The notes under the pieces are model-generated. The model was given only the letters and a program-made list of their open reading frames with translations, did not search any database and was not told the DNA's origin. Positions 1-7,332 of a stretch of DNA of 64,000 nucleotides are shown piece after piece. The DNA is from Bacteroides cutis (GTDB lineage: Bacteria; Bacteroidota; Bacteroidia; Bacteroidales; Bacteroidaceae). Position 1 is the first letter of the stretch; every line of letters starts with the position of its first letter. The translations under genes and the position numbers were made by a program. Location: NCBI RefSeq assembly GCF_900241005.1, contig NZ_OEST01000001.1, forward strand, positions 930,001-994,000, given 5' to 3'.

Positions 1-375
1 TCCGTGGAAAGCTTTCGAGAAAGAAACTACCCGTGTGCGTCCATTATAGAAAGATGAAAGTTTCAAAGCGTTTTCGTTAGCTTCGGCACCGCTATTAATA
101 AGGAATAAAGAATGGTCATCGTAACCGCAGACTTTTCCCAATCGCTCTGCCACTTGTTGTTGCAATTTGTTGATGACAGAGTTGGAATAAAACCCTAACG
201 TTGCTACTTGTTTGCTTATCATCTCTATGTAATGCGGATGTGCATGTCCGATAGAGATAACCGCATGTCCGCCATAAAGGTCGAGGTACTCTGTACCCTT
301 TTCGTCCCATACATGGCAACCCTTTCCTTTGACAATGTTTATGTCGAAGAGGGGATATACGTCGAATAATTTCAT
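1..375 (-). CDS. argD: Acetylornithine/succinylornithine aminotransferase, partial (C-terminus outside window)
   Basis: Class-III PLP aminotransferase of arginine biosynthesis. It moves an amino group from glutamate onto N-acyl-glutamate semialdehyde to give N-acylornithine. Only the first 125 codons are inside the window, and the frame stays open to the left edge. The start MKLFDVYPLFDINIVKGKG, then GTEYLDLYGGHAVISIGHAH and FLINSGAEANENALKL, are typical of the ArgD N-terminal lobe. The PLP-binding lysine lies beyond the edge. The ATG at 373-375 is the only good start. The gene follows argC by 107 nt on the same strand and should be the next gene of the arg operon. Bacteroides use N-succinyl rather than N-acetyl intermediates (family knowledge), so the true substrate may be the succinylated compound. 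Confidence 0.93.
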   Translation of the reverse strand, partial: MKLFDVYPLFDINIVKGKGCHVWDEKGTEYLDLYGGHAVISIGHAHPHYIEMISKQVATLGFYSNSVINKLQQQVAERLGKVCGYDDHSLFLINSGAEANENALKLSSFYNGRTRVVSFSKAFHG

Positions 376-482
376 ACTAAAAGAATTTACATATTATATA
401 AACAGTTGCTCCGATAAAAGCACCTGTCAATGTTGCTTTAACAAAAATGTTTTTGTTAAACTTATTCGTATTTGTCTGTTTT

Positions 483-1451
483 TTAGAAAGCCGATGGTTT
501 CAATCGTAATCCTACCGTTTCCTCCAAATTAAACATCAAATTCATGTTATGAACAGCCTGTCCGCTGGCTCCTTTCAGCAAATTGTCGATACAAGAAATA
601 ATCAGCAACTTGTCACCGTGTTTTTCCAAATGGATGAGACATTTATTGGTATTTACCACTTGCTTCAAGTCGATATTCTTGTCTACAATAAACGTAAAGG
701 AATCTTTTGCGTAATACTCTTCATACATGCGGACGATTTCCTCTAGAGCCACCTTTGTTCTTACTACAATAGTTGCAAAAATGCCGCGGGGGAAGTCACC
801 GCGATAGGGAATAAAATCAATTTCGGAGTCGAAGCTGTTTTGAAGTTGTTTGAGTGACTGCTTGATTTCGGGTACATGTTGATGTTCAAAAGCCTTGTAG
901 ACACTTATATTATTATTACGCCAACTGAAATGACTCGTGGATCCCGGTTTTACACCTGCTCCGGTACTGCCGGTGATGGCATTTACCATGATATCATCAT
1001 TTAACATCAGATGTTTGGCAAGCGGTAATAACCCCAACTGGATACAAGTGGCAAAACAGCCCGGATTGGCAACATGATTTGCTTTACAGGTAGCCCGACG
1101 GTTCAATTCCGGTAAACCGTAAATAAAATCATGTTCTGGAGAAGCTATGCGATAGTCCATAGAAAGGTCGATAATTTTCAGTTCTTCCGGTATATTGTGA
1201 CTTTCCATGAATTTCTTGGTGTCACCATGAGCTGTACAGAAGAAAAGCACGTCGACTTCATCCAGCGGGAGCTGGTTGGTGAATACTAAATCTGTTTCGC
1301 CGTACAATCCTTCGTGTACGTCAGTGACTTTATTACCGGCATTACTTGAGCTGTTGATGAAAGCAATTTCTGCTTCCGGGTGGTTGATCAGTAAGCGTAT
1401 CAATTCGCCTGCCGTGTATCCAGCTCCACCGATGATTCCTACTTTAATCAT
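483..1451 (-). CDS. argC: N-acetyl(succinyl)-gamma-glutamyl-phosphate reductase
   Basis: NADPH-dependent reductase that converts N-acyl-gamma-glutamyl phosphate to the semialdehyde, the third step of arginine synthesis, in the cytoplasm. The Rossmann motif GIIGGAGYTAGEL is at residues 5-17, and the catalytic cysteine is Cys132 in NPGCFATC. The length of 322 residues fits the short ArgC type. Its ATG overlaps the stop of argG by 4 nt (ATGA), so the two are translationally coupled. In Bacteroides the acyl group is expected to be succinyl (known for the genus pathway, not visible in this protein). No defects seen. Confidence 0.95.
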   Translation of the reverse strand: MIKVGIIGGAGYTAGELIRLLINHPEAEIAFINSSSNAGNKVTDVHEGLYGETDLVFTNQLPLDEVDVLFFCTAHGDTKKFMESHNIPEELKIIDLSMDYRIASPEHDFIYGLPELNRRATCKANHVANPGCFATCIQLGLLPLAKHLMLNDDIMVNAITGSTGAGVKPGSTSHFSWRNNNISVYKAFEHQHVPEIKQSLKQLQNSFDSEIDFIPYRGDFPRGIFATIVVRTKVALEEIVRMYEEYYAKDSFTFIVDKNIDLKQVVNTNKCLIHLEKHGDKLLIISCIDNLLKGASGQAVHNMNLMFNLEETVGLRLKPSAF

Positions 1452-2653
1452 ATTTTCTCGTCCTTATGATTTGAGTAATAAGCACGCAGTGCTGTAGAAG
1501 TTACTTTAATAAATCCTTTGGCATCTTCTGCCGTCCATCCTTTCTGCATTTCACCATATTCGCCGAACTTGTTTTTCACAAGATCATCTGCACTTTCTAC
1601 ACCTACGGTAGAAAAACAAAGCGGATGGAGTTCAAGGATAGCCGTACCGTTTACGTTACGTTGAGAAGATTCCAACATAGCCTCGATGTCGCGCATCACC
1701 GGTTCCAGATATTGACTTTCGTGCAAGAACATGCCGTACCAATTGGCTACTTGATCCTTCCAATATTGCTGCCACTTACTTAGTGTGTATTTTTCCAGGA
1801 ATTTGTGTGCACCTATAATCAACATTGGGGCAGCAGCCTCAAAACCTACACGACCTTTGATTCCGATAATCGTATCACCTACATGCATATCGCGGCCGAT
1901 ACCATATGCGGCACCAATTTCCTCTACCTTCTGAATAGCTTTGATAGGATCTTCAAATTTCTCGTCATTCACAGCTTTCAGCTCACCTCTCTCAAAAGTT
2001 AGGCGCAACTGTTCGCTACCTTCTTTGGTACAGTGTTTCAGATAAGCACTTTCCGGCAATCCCTGTGCAGAGTCCAGAATTTCACCTCCACAGATGGAAG
2101 TGCCCCAAAGACCTACATTATAAGAATATTTCAGTTTGGTGAAGTCGGCTGCAAAGCCGTGTTTGTTCAGATAGTCGATTTCTTCCTGGCGACTCAATGC
2201 CATGTCACGTGTCAGCGTGATGATTTCTACTCCCGGAGCCATCACAAGAAAGGTCATGTCGAAACGAATTTGATCGTTACCAGCACCTGTTGAACCATGC
2301 GCAATGGCATCCGCACCAATTTCGTTGGCATAGCGGGCGATGGCGAGTGCCTGAAAAATTCGTTCGGAACTTACAGAAATAGGATATGTACCATTACGCA
2401 GTACGTTACCGAATACCATATATTTCAAGCTTTTTTCGTAATATTCCTGTGTCACGTCGATGGTAATGTATTGGGTCGCCCCTAACTTATAGGCGTTTTC
2501 TTCGTTTGTTCTTAGTTGTTCGGGACTGAAACCACCTGTATTGGCACAAGCAGCATAAACCTCATATCCCTTTTCTTTTGCCAGATACATTACTGTAAAT
2601 GAAGTATCCAGACCACCGCTGAAAGCGACTACAACTTTTTTCTTCTTTTCCAT
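1448..2653 (-). CDS. argG: Argininosuccinate synthase
   Basis: ATP-dependent ligase joining citrulline and aspartate to argininosuccinate, the penultimate arginine step. The PP-loop AFSGGLDTS is at residues 10-18, and the family segment HGSTGAGNDQIRFD lies near residue 120. Length 401 is normal. It lies 12 nt downstream of the GNAT gene and overlaps argC by 4 nt, so it is an internal member of one leftward arg operon. The product is cytoplasmic. No argH or carbamoyltransferase gene is in the window; those steps must be encoded to the left or elsewhere. Confidence 0.96.
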   Translation of the reverse strand: MEKKKKVVVAFSGGLDTSFTVMYLAKEKGYEVYAACANTGGFSPEQLRTNEENAYKLGATQYITIDVTQEYYEKSLKYMVFGNVLRNGTYPISVSSERIFQALAIARYANEIGADAIAHGSTGAGNDQIRFDMTFLVMAPGVEIITLTRDMALSRQEEIDYLNKHGFAADFTKLKYSYNVGLWGTSICGGEILDSAQGLPESAYLKHCTKEGSEQLRLTFERGELKAVNDEKFEDPIKAIQKVEEIGAAYGIGRDMHVGDTIIGIKGRVGFEAAAPMLIIGAHKFLEKYTLSKWQQYWKDQVANWYGMFLHESQYLEPVMRDIEAMLESSQRNVNGTAILELHPLCFSTVGVESADDLVKNKFGEYGEMQKGWTAEDAKGFIKVTSTALRAYYSNHKDEKI

Positions 2654-2665
2654 ATCCTTATGTTT

Positions 2666-3223
2666 TTAAATTTTATCTTCTTCATGTAATTTAGGGTCGT
2701 AGAGCATTGCCGTGCAGATGCAGAACTTTCGGTTTTTGGCTACCAGTATATCGTGATTGATGCAACCTTCGCACCCTTTCCAGAAAGAATCATCGTCGGT
2801 CAGTTCGTTGAAAGTTACCGGAACATACCCCAGTTCGGTATTCATTTTCATTACTGCTGCACCACTAGTCAGACTGAATATTTTAGCTTTGGGCCATCGT
2901 AGGCGTGCCAGACGGAAGGATGCCTGCTTGATACGTTTCGCCAGTCCCAGACCACGGAAATCGGGGTGTACAATCAGCCCTGAGGTAGCTACATATTGTT
3001 TGTTTCCCCAGCTTTCAATATAGCTGAAACCAGCAAACTCATCTCCACACAAGGCTATGATAGCCTTTCCTTCTTTCATCTTTGTTGCCACATATTCGTG
3101 TGTACGTTCCGCAATGCCCGTTCCGCGTACTTTTGCAGCTTCTCGGATGGTATCCAAAATTTTATCTACATAAACTTCATGTGAGGCGTCGGCTACCATC
3201 ACATCAATTTGCTTCGAATCCAT
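2666..3223 (-). CDS. GNAT-family N-acyltransferase of the arginine operon
   Basis: A 185-residue GNAT acyltransferase. The acyl-CoA pyrophosphate-binding loop is seen as RGLGLAKR (residues 90-97) after the beta-4 strand SGLIVHP. It sits between argR and argG, 24 nt and 12 nt from its neighbours, so it is co-transcribed with arginine genes. No separate argA or argJ is visible. The best guess is therefore the first step, N-acylation of glutamate, and since Bacteroides use N-succinylornithine it could be a glutamate N-succinyltransferase (inference). The C-terminal part has four cysteines (Cys151, 154, 168, 170, as CEGC and CIC), which could bind a metal; this is not a standard GNAT feature. The fold is clear, the substrate is not. 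Confidence 0.8.
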   Translation of the reverse strand: MDSKQIDVMVADASHEVYVDKILDTIREAAKVRGTGIAERTHEYVATKMKEGKAIIALCGDEFAGFSYIESWGNKQYVATSGLIVHPDFRGLGLAKRIKQASFRLARLRWPKAKIFSLTSGAAVMKMNTELGYVPVTFNELTDDDSFWKGCEGCINHDILVAKNRKFCICTAMLYDPKLHEEDKI

Positions 3224-3247
3224 TTCTTTATTTTAATTAGAATATAT

Positions 3248-3721
3248 TTATTTAATATTCGGGATAATTTGTGCTAAAAAATCCTTAACTTCTTCATGTG
3301 AAGCTGCTTCGTGTAATACCATCATAATGGTATCGTCTCCAGCAATAGTTCCCAATACAGCGGGACACTCGCGATTGTCGATGTCATAAGCCATACTGCT
3401 GGCGTAACCTGGCCTGGTACGGATGAGTGCGATATTTTTGGAAAACTGAAGCGAAACAAATCCGCTAGTCATCAACATTTCGCTTGCACTTTGGTCGTTA
3501 GAACGCTTGTACATAATGTTATTTGGCAATACATACACATATTTTCCGTTCATATTGGCGGCTTTGGCAACTTTTAGTTGTTTCAGGTCACGTGACAAAG
3601 TGGCTTGCGTCAAATTAAAGCCTTCATTTCCCAAAGCCTGTAGCAATTCTTCCTGTGAGCTAACATCTTTGCTCGAAATAATCATTTTGATAGCATCTAA
3701 TCGATTGGCTTTCTTTTTCAT
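3248..3721 (-). CDS. argR: Arginine repressor
   Basis: Arginine-responsive transcription factor of 157 residues. The N-terminal winged helix includes SSQEELLQALGNEGFNLTQA and TLSRDLKQL (about residues 20-50). The C-terminal oligomerisation and arginine-binding domain has GTIAGDDT at 124-131, where the two aspartates are the usual arginine ligands. It is the first gene of the leftward arg operon. Tandem ARG-box-like sites overlap its predicted promoter at 3751-3817, so it probably represses itself and the biosynthetic genes when arginine is plentiful (inference). The ATG at 3719-3721 matches the family start. Confidence 0.95.
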   Translation of the reverse strand: MKKKANRLDAIKMIISSKDVSSQEELLQALGNEGFNLTQATLSRDLKQLKVAKAANMNGKYVYVLPNNIMYKRSNDQSASEMLMTSGFVSLQFSKNIALIRTRPGYASSMAYDIDNRECPAVLGTIAGDDTIMMVLHEAASHEEVKDFLAQIIPNIK

Positions 3722-3750
3722 GTTTCTGTATAATTATTCTTATGACGGTG

Positions 3751-3817
3751 CAAAAATATCGATTATTTTTGAAAGAATATGCATAAAATGTAGAATTTTT
3801 ATTCTTTTTAAAAGAAT
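3751..3817 (-). promoter_or_regulatory. arg operon promoter with ARG-box-like operators
   Basis: On the minus strand a Bacteroides -7 box TATTTTTG lies at 3751-3758, 29 nt before the argR start. Directly upstream is GAATTTTTATTC at 3793-3804, which matches the core of the E. coli ARG box (GAATwwwwATTC). A related half-site GAATATGCAT lies at 3775-3784, and a 17-nt perfect inverted repeat ATTCTTTTTAAAAGAAT at 3801-3817. The cores are 18-21 nt apart, as in tandem ArgR operators. ArgR binding is inferred. Confidence 0.6.
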
Positions 3818-4048
3818 AAGGTTGTGACAAAAGGAACTTTTGCTATACCCCTTCTTCTAATTTATAGGAGAATTTCTTCCATTGTCTAACCCCCAATCTC
3901 AAAATCTAATTTAAGTTGGACGCCGGAAATCTGTTTCATCGGGATTTCCAATAAGTGATACGGTAACGTTTTTTGAACAGATTAGTGGGGGATATGGTTA
4001 TTAGTTGTTTAGACTCTATTTGTGGTTATAGGTAAATTATATAAGTAT
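3818..4048. other. Intergenic region with no gene seen
   Basis: AT-rich spacer between the arg promoter and the end of the glycine-zipper lipoprotein gene. A small inverted repeat, GGAAATC at 3925-3931 and GATTTCC at 3943-3949, has no T-run, so it is not a clear terminator. No open frame here has family features. Confidence 0.5.
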
Positions 4049-4732
4049 TTACCGTTGTGTATGTAGTGAAAATTCCTGCCAGTCATACTCTTGTCCGTAT
4101 TCGTCAGCTATGGCTATACGTATGGTAACTTTTCCTGTTTTTATTCGTTCTCCGGCATTGATGCTTGCGGTATATTTCATGCCATCCTGTGGAGTAATCT
4201 GCTCTATCATAACGGATGGAGAAATGTAGATACGTTTCATTTTTGTAGTTTCAGTTACTACTGGTACTACATTGTATGCTGTCCGATCCCCCTCATTTAT
4301 GATTTCGAAAATTACTTTACTGTTCTCTCCAGAATTGATTATATGGTCGCGATTATCATCTATAAATCGGATGTTACGTATCTTCAAGTGATCTATGGCC
4401 GAACGAAGTGGTTGCGTATTTCCCTGCGGAGGATAAGATTGGCTTCTTTCTATCCGGTAACCATGTTCCTCTTGTTGTTTAGGAGTAGTGACCGCATTTC
4501 CAATAGCTGCCCCTGCGATGGCTCCAACAATTGTTCCGATAGCAGAACCGCGATAACCACCTCTCCACCCACTATTACCTTCTCCTATGAGTCCTCCGAT
4601 TGCACCTCCTGCATTACTACCTATAGCGGCTCCAGCAAATACTGCTCCAGGGTCACCCGATGTCATGCGACTTGTACCACAACTACTGAATAGAAAGGTT
4701 ATTGATAGTATTGCAATGAAATATATTTTCAT
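4049..4732 (-). CDS. Glycine-zipper lipoprotein with C-terminal Ig-like domain
   Basis: Envelope lipoprotein of 227 residues. The start at 4732 gives MKIYFIAILSITFLFSSCGT with a clear lipobox; an ATG 27 nt upstream would put nine polar residues before the signal and is less likely. Residues about 30-85 form a glycine zipper (repeated GAAIGSNAGGAIGG-like helices), a membrane-inserting or oligomerising segment known from SlyB/YMGG-type proteins. The C-terminal 110 residues (from about IRNIRFIDDNRDHIINSGEN) look like a CARDB-type beta-sandwich. There is no acidic stretch after the cysteine, so it probably faces the periplasm (inference). It is a single gene transcribed leftward. Function unknown; a structural role in the outer membrane is plausible. 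Confidence 0.75.
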   Translation of the reverse strand: MKIYFIAILSITFLFSSCGTSRMTSGDPGAVFAGAAIGSNAGGAIGGLIGEGNSGWRGGYRGSAIGTIVGAIAGAAIGNAVTTPKQQEEHGYRIERSQSYPPQGNTQPLRSAIDHLKIRNIRFIDDNRDHIINSGENSKVIFEIINEGDRTAYNVVPVVTETTKMKRIYISPSVMIEQITPQDGMKYTASINAGERIKTGKVTIRIAIADEYGQEYDWQEFSLHTQR

Positions 4733-4874
4733 AATCTCTGTGTGATATGATTGTTGCAAAGGTAGAGAAACTATTGGAAAAGTATAATCCTTGTTGCGAA
4801 AATTAATGAGAATGAAGAAATTATATGAATTTTATATTGATCTTTGAAGGGGAGCAGAGAACGGTTAACGATAT

Positions 4875-4920
4875 AAAAAAAGAAACTAACTAACTCTTAT
4901 TGTTAGATAGTTTCTTTTTT
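4875..4920 (-). terminator. Terminator of the tRNA operon
   Basis: A-rich/T-rich hairpin: arm AAAAAAAGAAACTAACTAAC at 4875-4894, loop TCTTATT, and the complementary arm at 4902-4920 with two mismatched bases. Read leftward it ends in a run of seven T, right after tRNA-Pro. The T-run is also present on the other strand, so it may act in both directions. Confidence 0.8.
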
Positions 4921-4930
4921 ATTGGCATCG

Positions 4931-5003
4931 TCGGAATGAGGCGACTCGAACGCCCGACCCCTACGTCCCGAACGTAGTGCGCTACCAACTGCGCTACATT
5001 CCG
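4931..5003 (-). tRNA. tRNA-Pro (anticodon CGG)
   Basis: A 73-nt cloverleaf on the minus strand. The acceptor stem CGGAATG pairs with CATTCCG; the D arm is GCGC-AGTTGGTA-GCGC; the anticodon stem-loop is CTACG-TTCGGGA-CGTAG with CGG at positions 34-36; the T arm is GGGCG-TTCGAGT-CGCCT. The 3' CCA is not encoded. It reads CCG proline codons. It lies 15 nt downstream of tRNA-Phe and is probably processed from one transcript. Confidence 0.95.
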
Positions 5004-5018
5004 ATACCTCTTAACAAG

Positions 5019-5091
5019 TGGTGTCACCAGGAATCGAACCGGGGACACAAGGATTTTCAGTCCTTTGCTCTACCAACTGAGCTATGACACC
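5019..5091 (-). tRNA. tRNA-Phe (anticodon GAA)
   Basis: A 73-nt cloverleaf on the minus strand. The acceptor stem GGTGTCA pairs with TGACACC; the D arm is GCTC-AGTTGGTA-GAGC; the anticodon stem-loop is AAGGA-CTGAAAA-TCCTT with GAA as anticodon; the T arm is CCCGG-TTCGATT-CCTGG. The 3' CCA is not encoded. It is the first gene of a two-tRNA operon. Confidence 0.96.
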
Positions 5092-5108
5092 TTTTTCGTT
5101 TGCGGGTG

Positions 5109-5139
5109 CAAAGATAAAGAGTTTTTTTTATACCACAAG
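5109..5139 (-). promoter_or_regulatory. Promoter of the tRNA-Phe/tRNA-Pro operon
   Basis: On the minus strand, CTTG (5136-5139), a 19-nt spacer, then TATCTTTG (5109-5116). This matches the Bacteroides TTTG-N19-TAnnTTTG promoter with one mismatch, 17 nt before the tRNA-Phe 5' end. Confidence 0.7.
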
Positions 5140-5164
5140 GCTTTTTGTGGAAAAATAAAATAAA

Positions 5165-5202
5165 ATCCCCTTAGTGGCTTTTGTAACAAAGACAAAGGGG
5201 AT
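5165..5202 (-). terminator. Terminator of malate dehydrogenase gene
   Basis: Inverted repeat ATCCCCTT (5165-5172) and AAGGGGAT (5195-5202). On the minus strand it is followed by a T-rich tract at about 5150-5164. It lies 32 nt past the mdh stop. Confidence 0.65.
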
Positions 5203-5234
5203 ATTATTGATAGATATAGTTTGTTAAATTATAA

Positions 5235-6236
5235 TTAGTCAATATTAGGATTGATACTGTGCCAATCTTTGATTGCAGGTAATATCCCCATTCCAATAAC
5301 CTCGTCACGCAGCTTACAGAGATGAGCATAGCTTTCTTTCAGTTTGGCTTCCTCTTCAGGAGTACCTTTCAATTCTTTATAATGTACACCGTCTTTAGTG
5401 ATTTCTGTTTCCATTGCCATCATAATGTGATCGAAGCTATGGCTATGTACATACGTACCGGCAGGCCAACGGAATGGCTTTCCACCCATGGCGGCAGCAA
5501 TCATTTCGATGGAAACGTATGCAGGGCTTTGGAATGAAGAACGACCTCTGAGGGTAATGATATTGGCACCACCTTTAGTTACTTTTGTTTGGATCTCAGT
5601 CCATTGTTCTTTGGTAAGAGCAGGGGTACCGATGATGTCAAGCAATGGTTTGCCATCTACCTTTGCGGTAGAAGCATATACAGCCATTTGTTCTCCATGT
5701 CCGCCATACGTACGGCAGTTCTCTATTTTGTCAGGAGAAATATGGAAATGCTTTGCCAATTCACTACGTAGACGCGTACTGTCGAGAGCGGCCAGTGTAG
5801 TGACCTGAGAAGGTTTTAGACCTGAATAGAGTAAGGTAATTAAACCGGTGATGTCAGCGGGGTTGAAAATGACAACTATGTGTTTTACGTCCGGACAATA
5901 GGCTTTTACATTTTTACCGAATTCTTCGGCGATGGCAGCATTGCCTTTTAACAAGTCTTCGCGAGTCATGCCGGCTTTGCGGGCAGCGCCACCGGAAGAT
6001 ACTACATATTTGGCACCGATCAGCGCTTCTTTGATGTCAGAAGTAAAAGTAAGGTTCAAACCTTCGAAACCGCAATGGAACATTTCTTCCGCCACACCTT
6101 CTAATCCGGGAGCATAAGGATCGTACAAGCAGATGTTAGGAGTCAGATGCATCATGATTGCAGTCTGTGCCATATTGGAACCAATCATACCGGCTGCGCC
6201 TACGATAGTTAATTTTTCATTTGTCAAAAATTCCAT
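5235..6236 (-). CDS. mdh: NAD-dependent malate dehydrogenase (lactate/malate dehydrogenase family)
   Basis: Cytoplasmic enzyme interconverting malate and oxaloacetate, which in Bacteroides serves the reductive branch to fumarate and succinate. The NAD-binding loop VGAAGMIGS is at residues 12-20, the substrate arginine is Arg92 in RDLL-like REDLLKGN (92-99), FNP is at 124-126, LDSTR at 151-155, and the catalytic histidine is His180 in YGGHGEQM. Length 333 fits. It is a monocistronic leftward gene with its own promoter and terminator. Lactate dehydrogenase activity cannot be excluded by sequence alone, but the Bacteroides orthologues are annotated as malate dehydrogenases. Confidence 0.88.
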   Translation of the reverse strand: MEFLTNEKLTIVGAAGMIGSNMAQTAIMMHLTPNICLYDPYAPGLEGVAEEMFHCGFEGLNLTFTSDIKEALIGAKYVVSSGGAARKAGMTREDLLKGNAAIAEEFGKNVKAYCPDVKHIVVIFNPADITGLITLLYSGLKPSQVTTLAALDSTRLRSELAKHFHISPDKIENCRTYGGHGEQMAVYASTAKVDGKPLLDIIGTPALTKEQWTEIQTKVTKGGANIITLRGRSSFQSPAYVSIEMIAAAMGGKPFRWPAGTYVHSHSFDHIMMAMETEITKDGVHYKELKGTPEEEAKLKESYAHLCKLRDEVIGMGILPAIKDWHSINPNID

Positions 6237-6288
6237 AATTATAATATTTAGAGGTGAATATCAAATACTTTTATTGATTACTACGCTA

Positions 6289-6296
6289 CAAAGATA
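6289..6296 (-). promoter_or_regulatory. mdh -7 promoter element
   Basis: The minus strand reads TATCTTTG, an exact Bacteroides -7 box, 53 nt before the mdh ATG. The -33 region is weak. Confidence 0.6.
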
Positions 6297-6341
6297 ACCA
6301 TTTTTGGGAGGAGTTGTTCATAGAAAAAAGTTATCTTTTAG

Positions 6342-6372
6342 ATTGAAAAGTTATTCCTTATCTTTATCTTTG
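6342..6372 (+). promoter_or_regulatory. Promoter of the CvfB-like gene
   Basis: ATTG at 6342-6345, a 19-nt spacer, then TATCTTTG at 6365-6372. This is a near-consensus Bacteroides promoter with a 17-nt leader to the ATG at 6390. It is divergent from mdh. Confidence 0.7.
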
Positions 6373-6389
6373 CTCCAAAACTAAAATAT

Positions 6390-7226
6390 ATGAGCATCGA
6401 ATTAGGAAAATTCAATACCCTGGAGGTCGTAAAGGAAGTTGATTTTGGTATGTATTTGGATGGAGGAGAGGAAGGGGAAATATTACTTCCTCAACGTTAT
6501 GTACCCGAAGACTGCAATCCGGGCGATAAACTGAACGTGTTTATCTATCTGGATAATGAGGAACGTCTGGTTGCCACTACTTTGACTCCTTTGGCACAAG
6601 TGGGGGAATTCGCTTGTTTAGAAGTTGCCTGGGTAAATCAGTATGGTGCTTTCCTTAATTGGGGATTGATGAAGGATCTTTTTGTTCCTTTCAACGAACA
6701 GAAGATGAAGATGCAGGTTGGTAAAAAATATGTTGTTCATGTCCATTTAGATAACGAAAGTTATCGGATTGTTGCTTCTGCAAAAGTAGACCGTTATCTG
6801 TCGAAAGAGAAAGCTTCCTATGAACCGGGATGTGAAGTCGATATTCTGATTTGGCAGAAGACCGATTTGGGCTTTAAAGCTATTATAGAAAATCAATATA
6901 GCGGTTTGCTATACGAAAGTGAAATTTTTCAGCCATTACATGCGGGTATGACGATGAAAGCATATATCAAACAGGTACGTGATGATGGGAAAATAGATCT
7001 GGTGCTTCAGAAGCTGGGACAGGATAAGGTAAAAGATTTTTCGGATACTCTACTGACATATATTCGTAAGAGTGGTGGAAAGATATCACTCAACGATAAG
7101 AGTCCTGCTGAGACGATATATACAACGTTTGGAGTCAGTAAAAAGACTTTTAAAAAAGCTATTGGGGATTTGTATAAAAAACATTTGATACTTCTGCCGG
7201 AAGATGGTATTATTCTGGCAGAATAG
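6390..7226 (+). CDS. S1-domain RNA-binding protein, CvfB family
   Basis: Cytoplasmic protein of 278 residues resembling CvfB/YitL. It has repeated S1-like OB folds (from LEVVKEVDFGMYLDGGEEGE, then WVNQYGAFLNWGLMKDLFVP, then WQKTDLGFKAIIENQYSGLL) and a C-terminal winged helix (about residues 220-278, TIYTTFGVSKKTFKKAIGDL). CvfB proteins bind RNA and affect virulence-gene expression in Firmicutes; the role in Bacteroides is not defined. It has its own promoter and is followed by a terminator-like hairpin, so it is probably monocistronic. Confidence 0.85.
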   Translation: MSIELGKFNTLEVVKEVDFGMYLDGGEEGEILLPQRYVPEDCNPGDKLNVFIYLDNEERLVATTLTPLAQVGEFACLEVAWVNQYGAFLNWGLMKDLFVPFNEQKMKMQVGKKYVVHVHLDNESYRIVASAKVDRYLSKEKASYEPGCEVDILIWQKTDLGFKAIIENQYSGLLYESEIFQPLHAGMTMKAYIKQVRDDGKIDLVLQKLGQDKVKDFSDTLLTYIRKSGGKISLNDKSPAETIYTTFGVSKKTFKKAIGDLYKKHLILLPEDGIILAE

Positions 7227-7265
7227 GGAAATCCCTATCCAAGAATAGAGAGAAACAGATAAATG

Positions 7266-7288
7266 GGGGAAATCATTCCCCTATTTTT
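7266..7288 (+). terminator. Terminator after the CvfB-like gene (overlapping a -7-like box)
   Basis: Hairpin GGGGAA-ATCA-TTCCCC at 7266-7281 followed by TATTTTT. The tail TATTTTTG at 7282-7289 also fits the Bacteroides -7 consensus and could start transcription of the next gene, whose ATG is at 7333. Both readings are possible. Confidence 0.6.
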
Positions 7289-7332
7289 GTATTCACAGAA
7301 GATAAACAGAGTTGAACATAAAAAATGTTATC

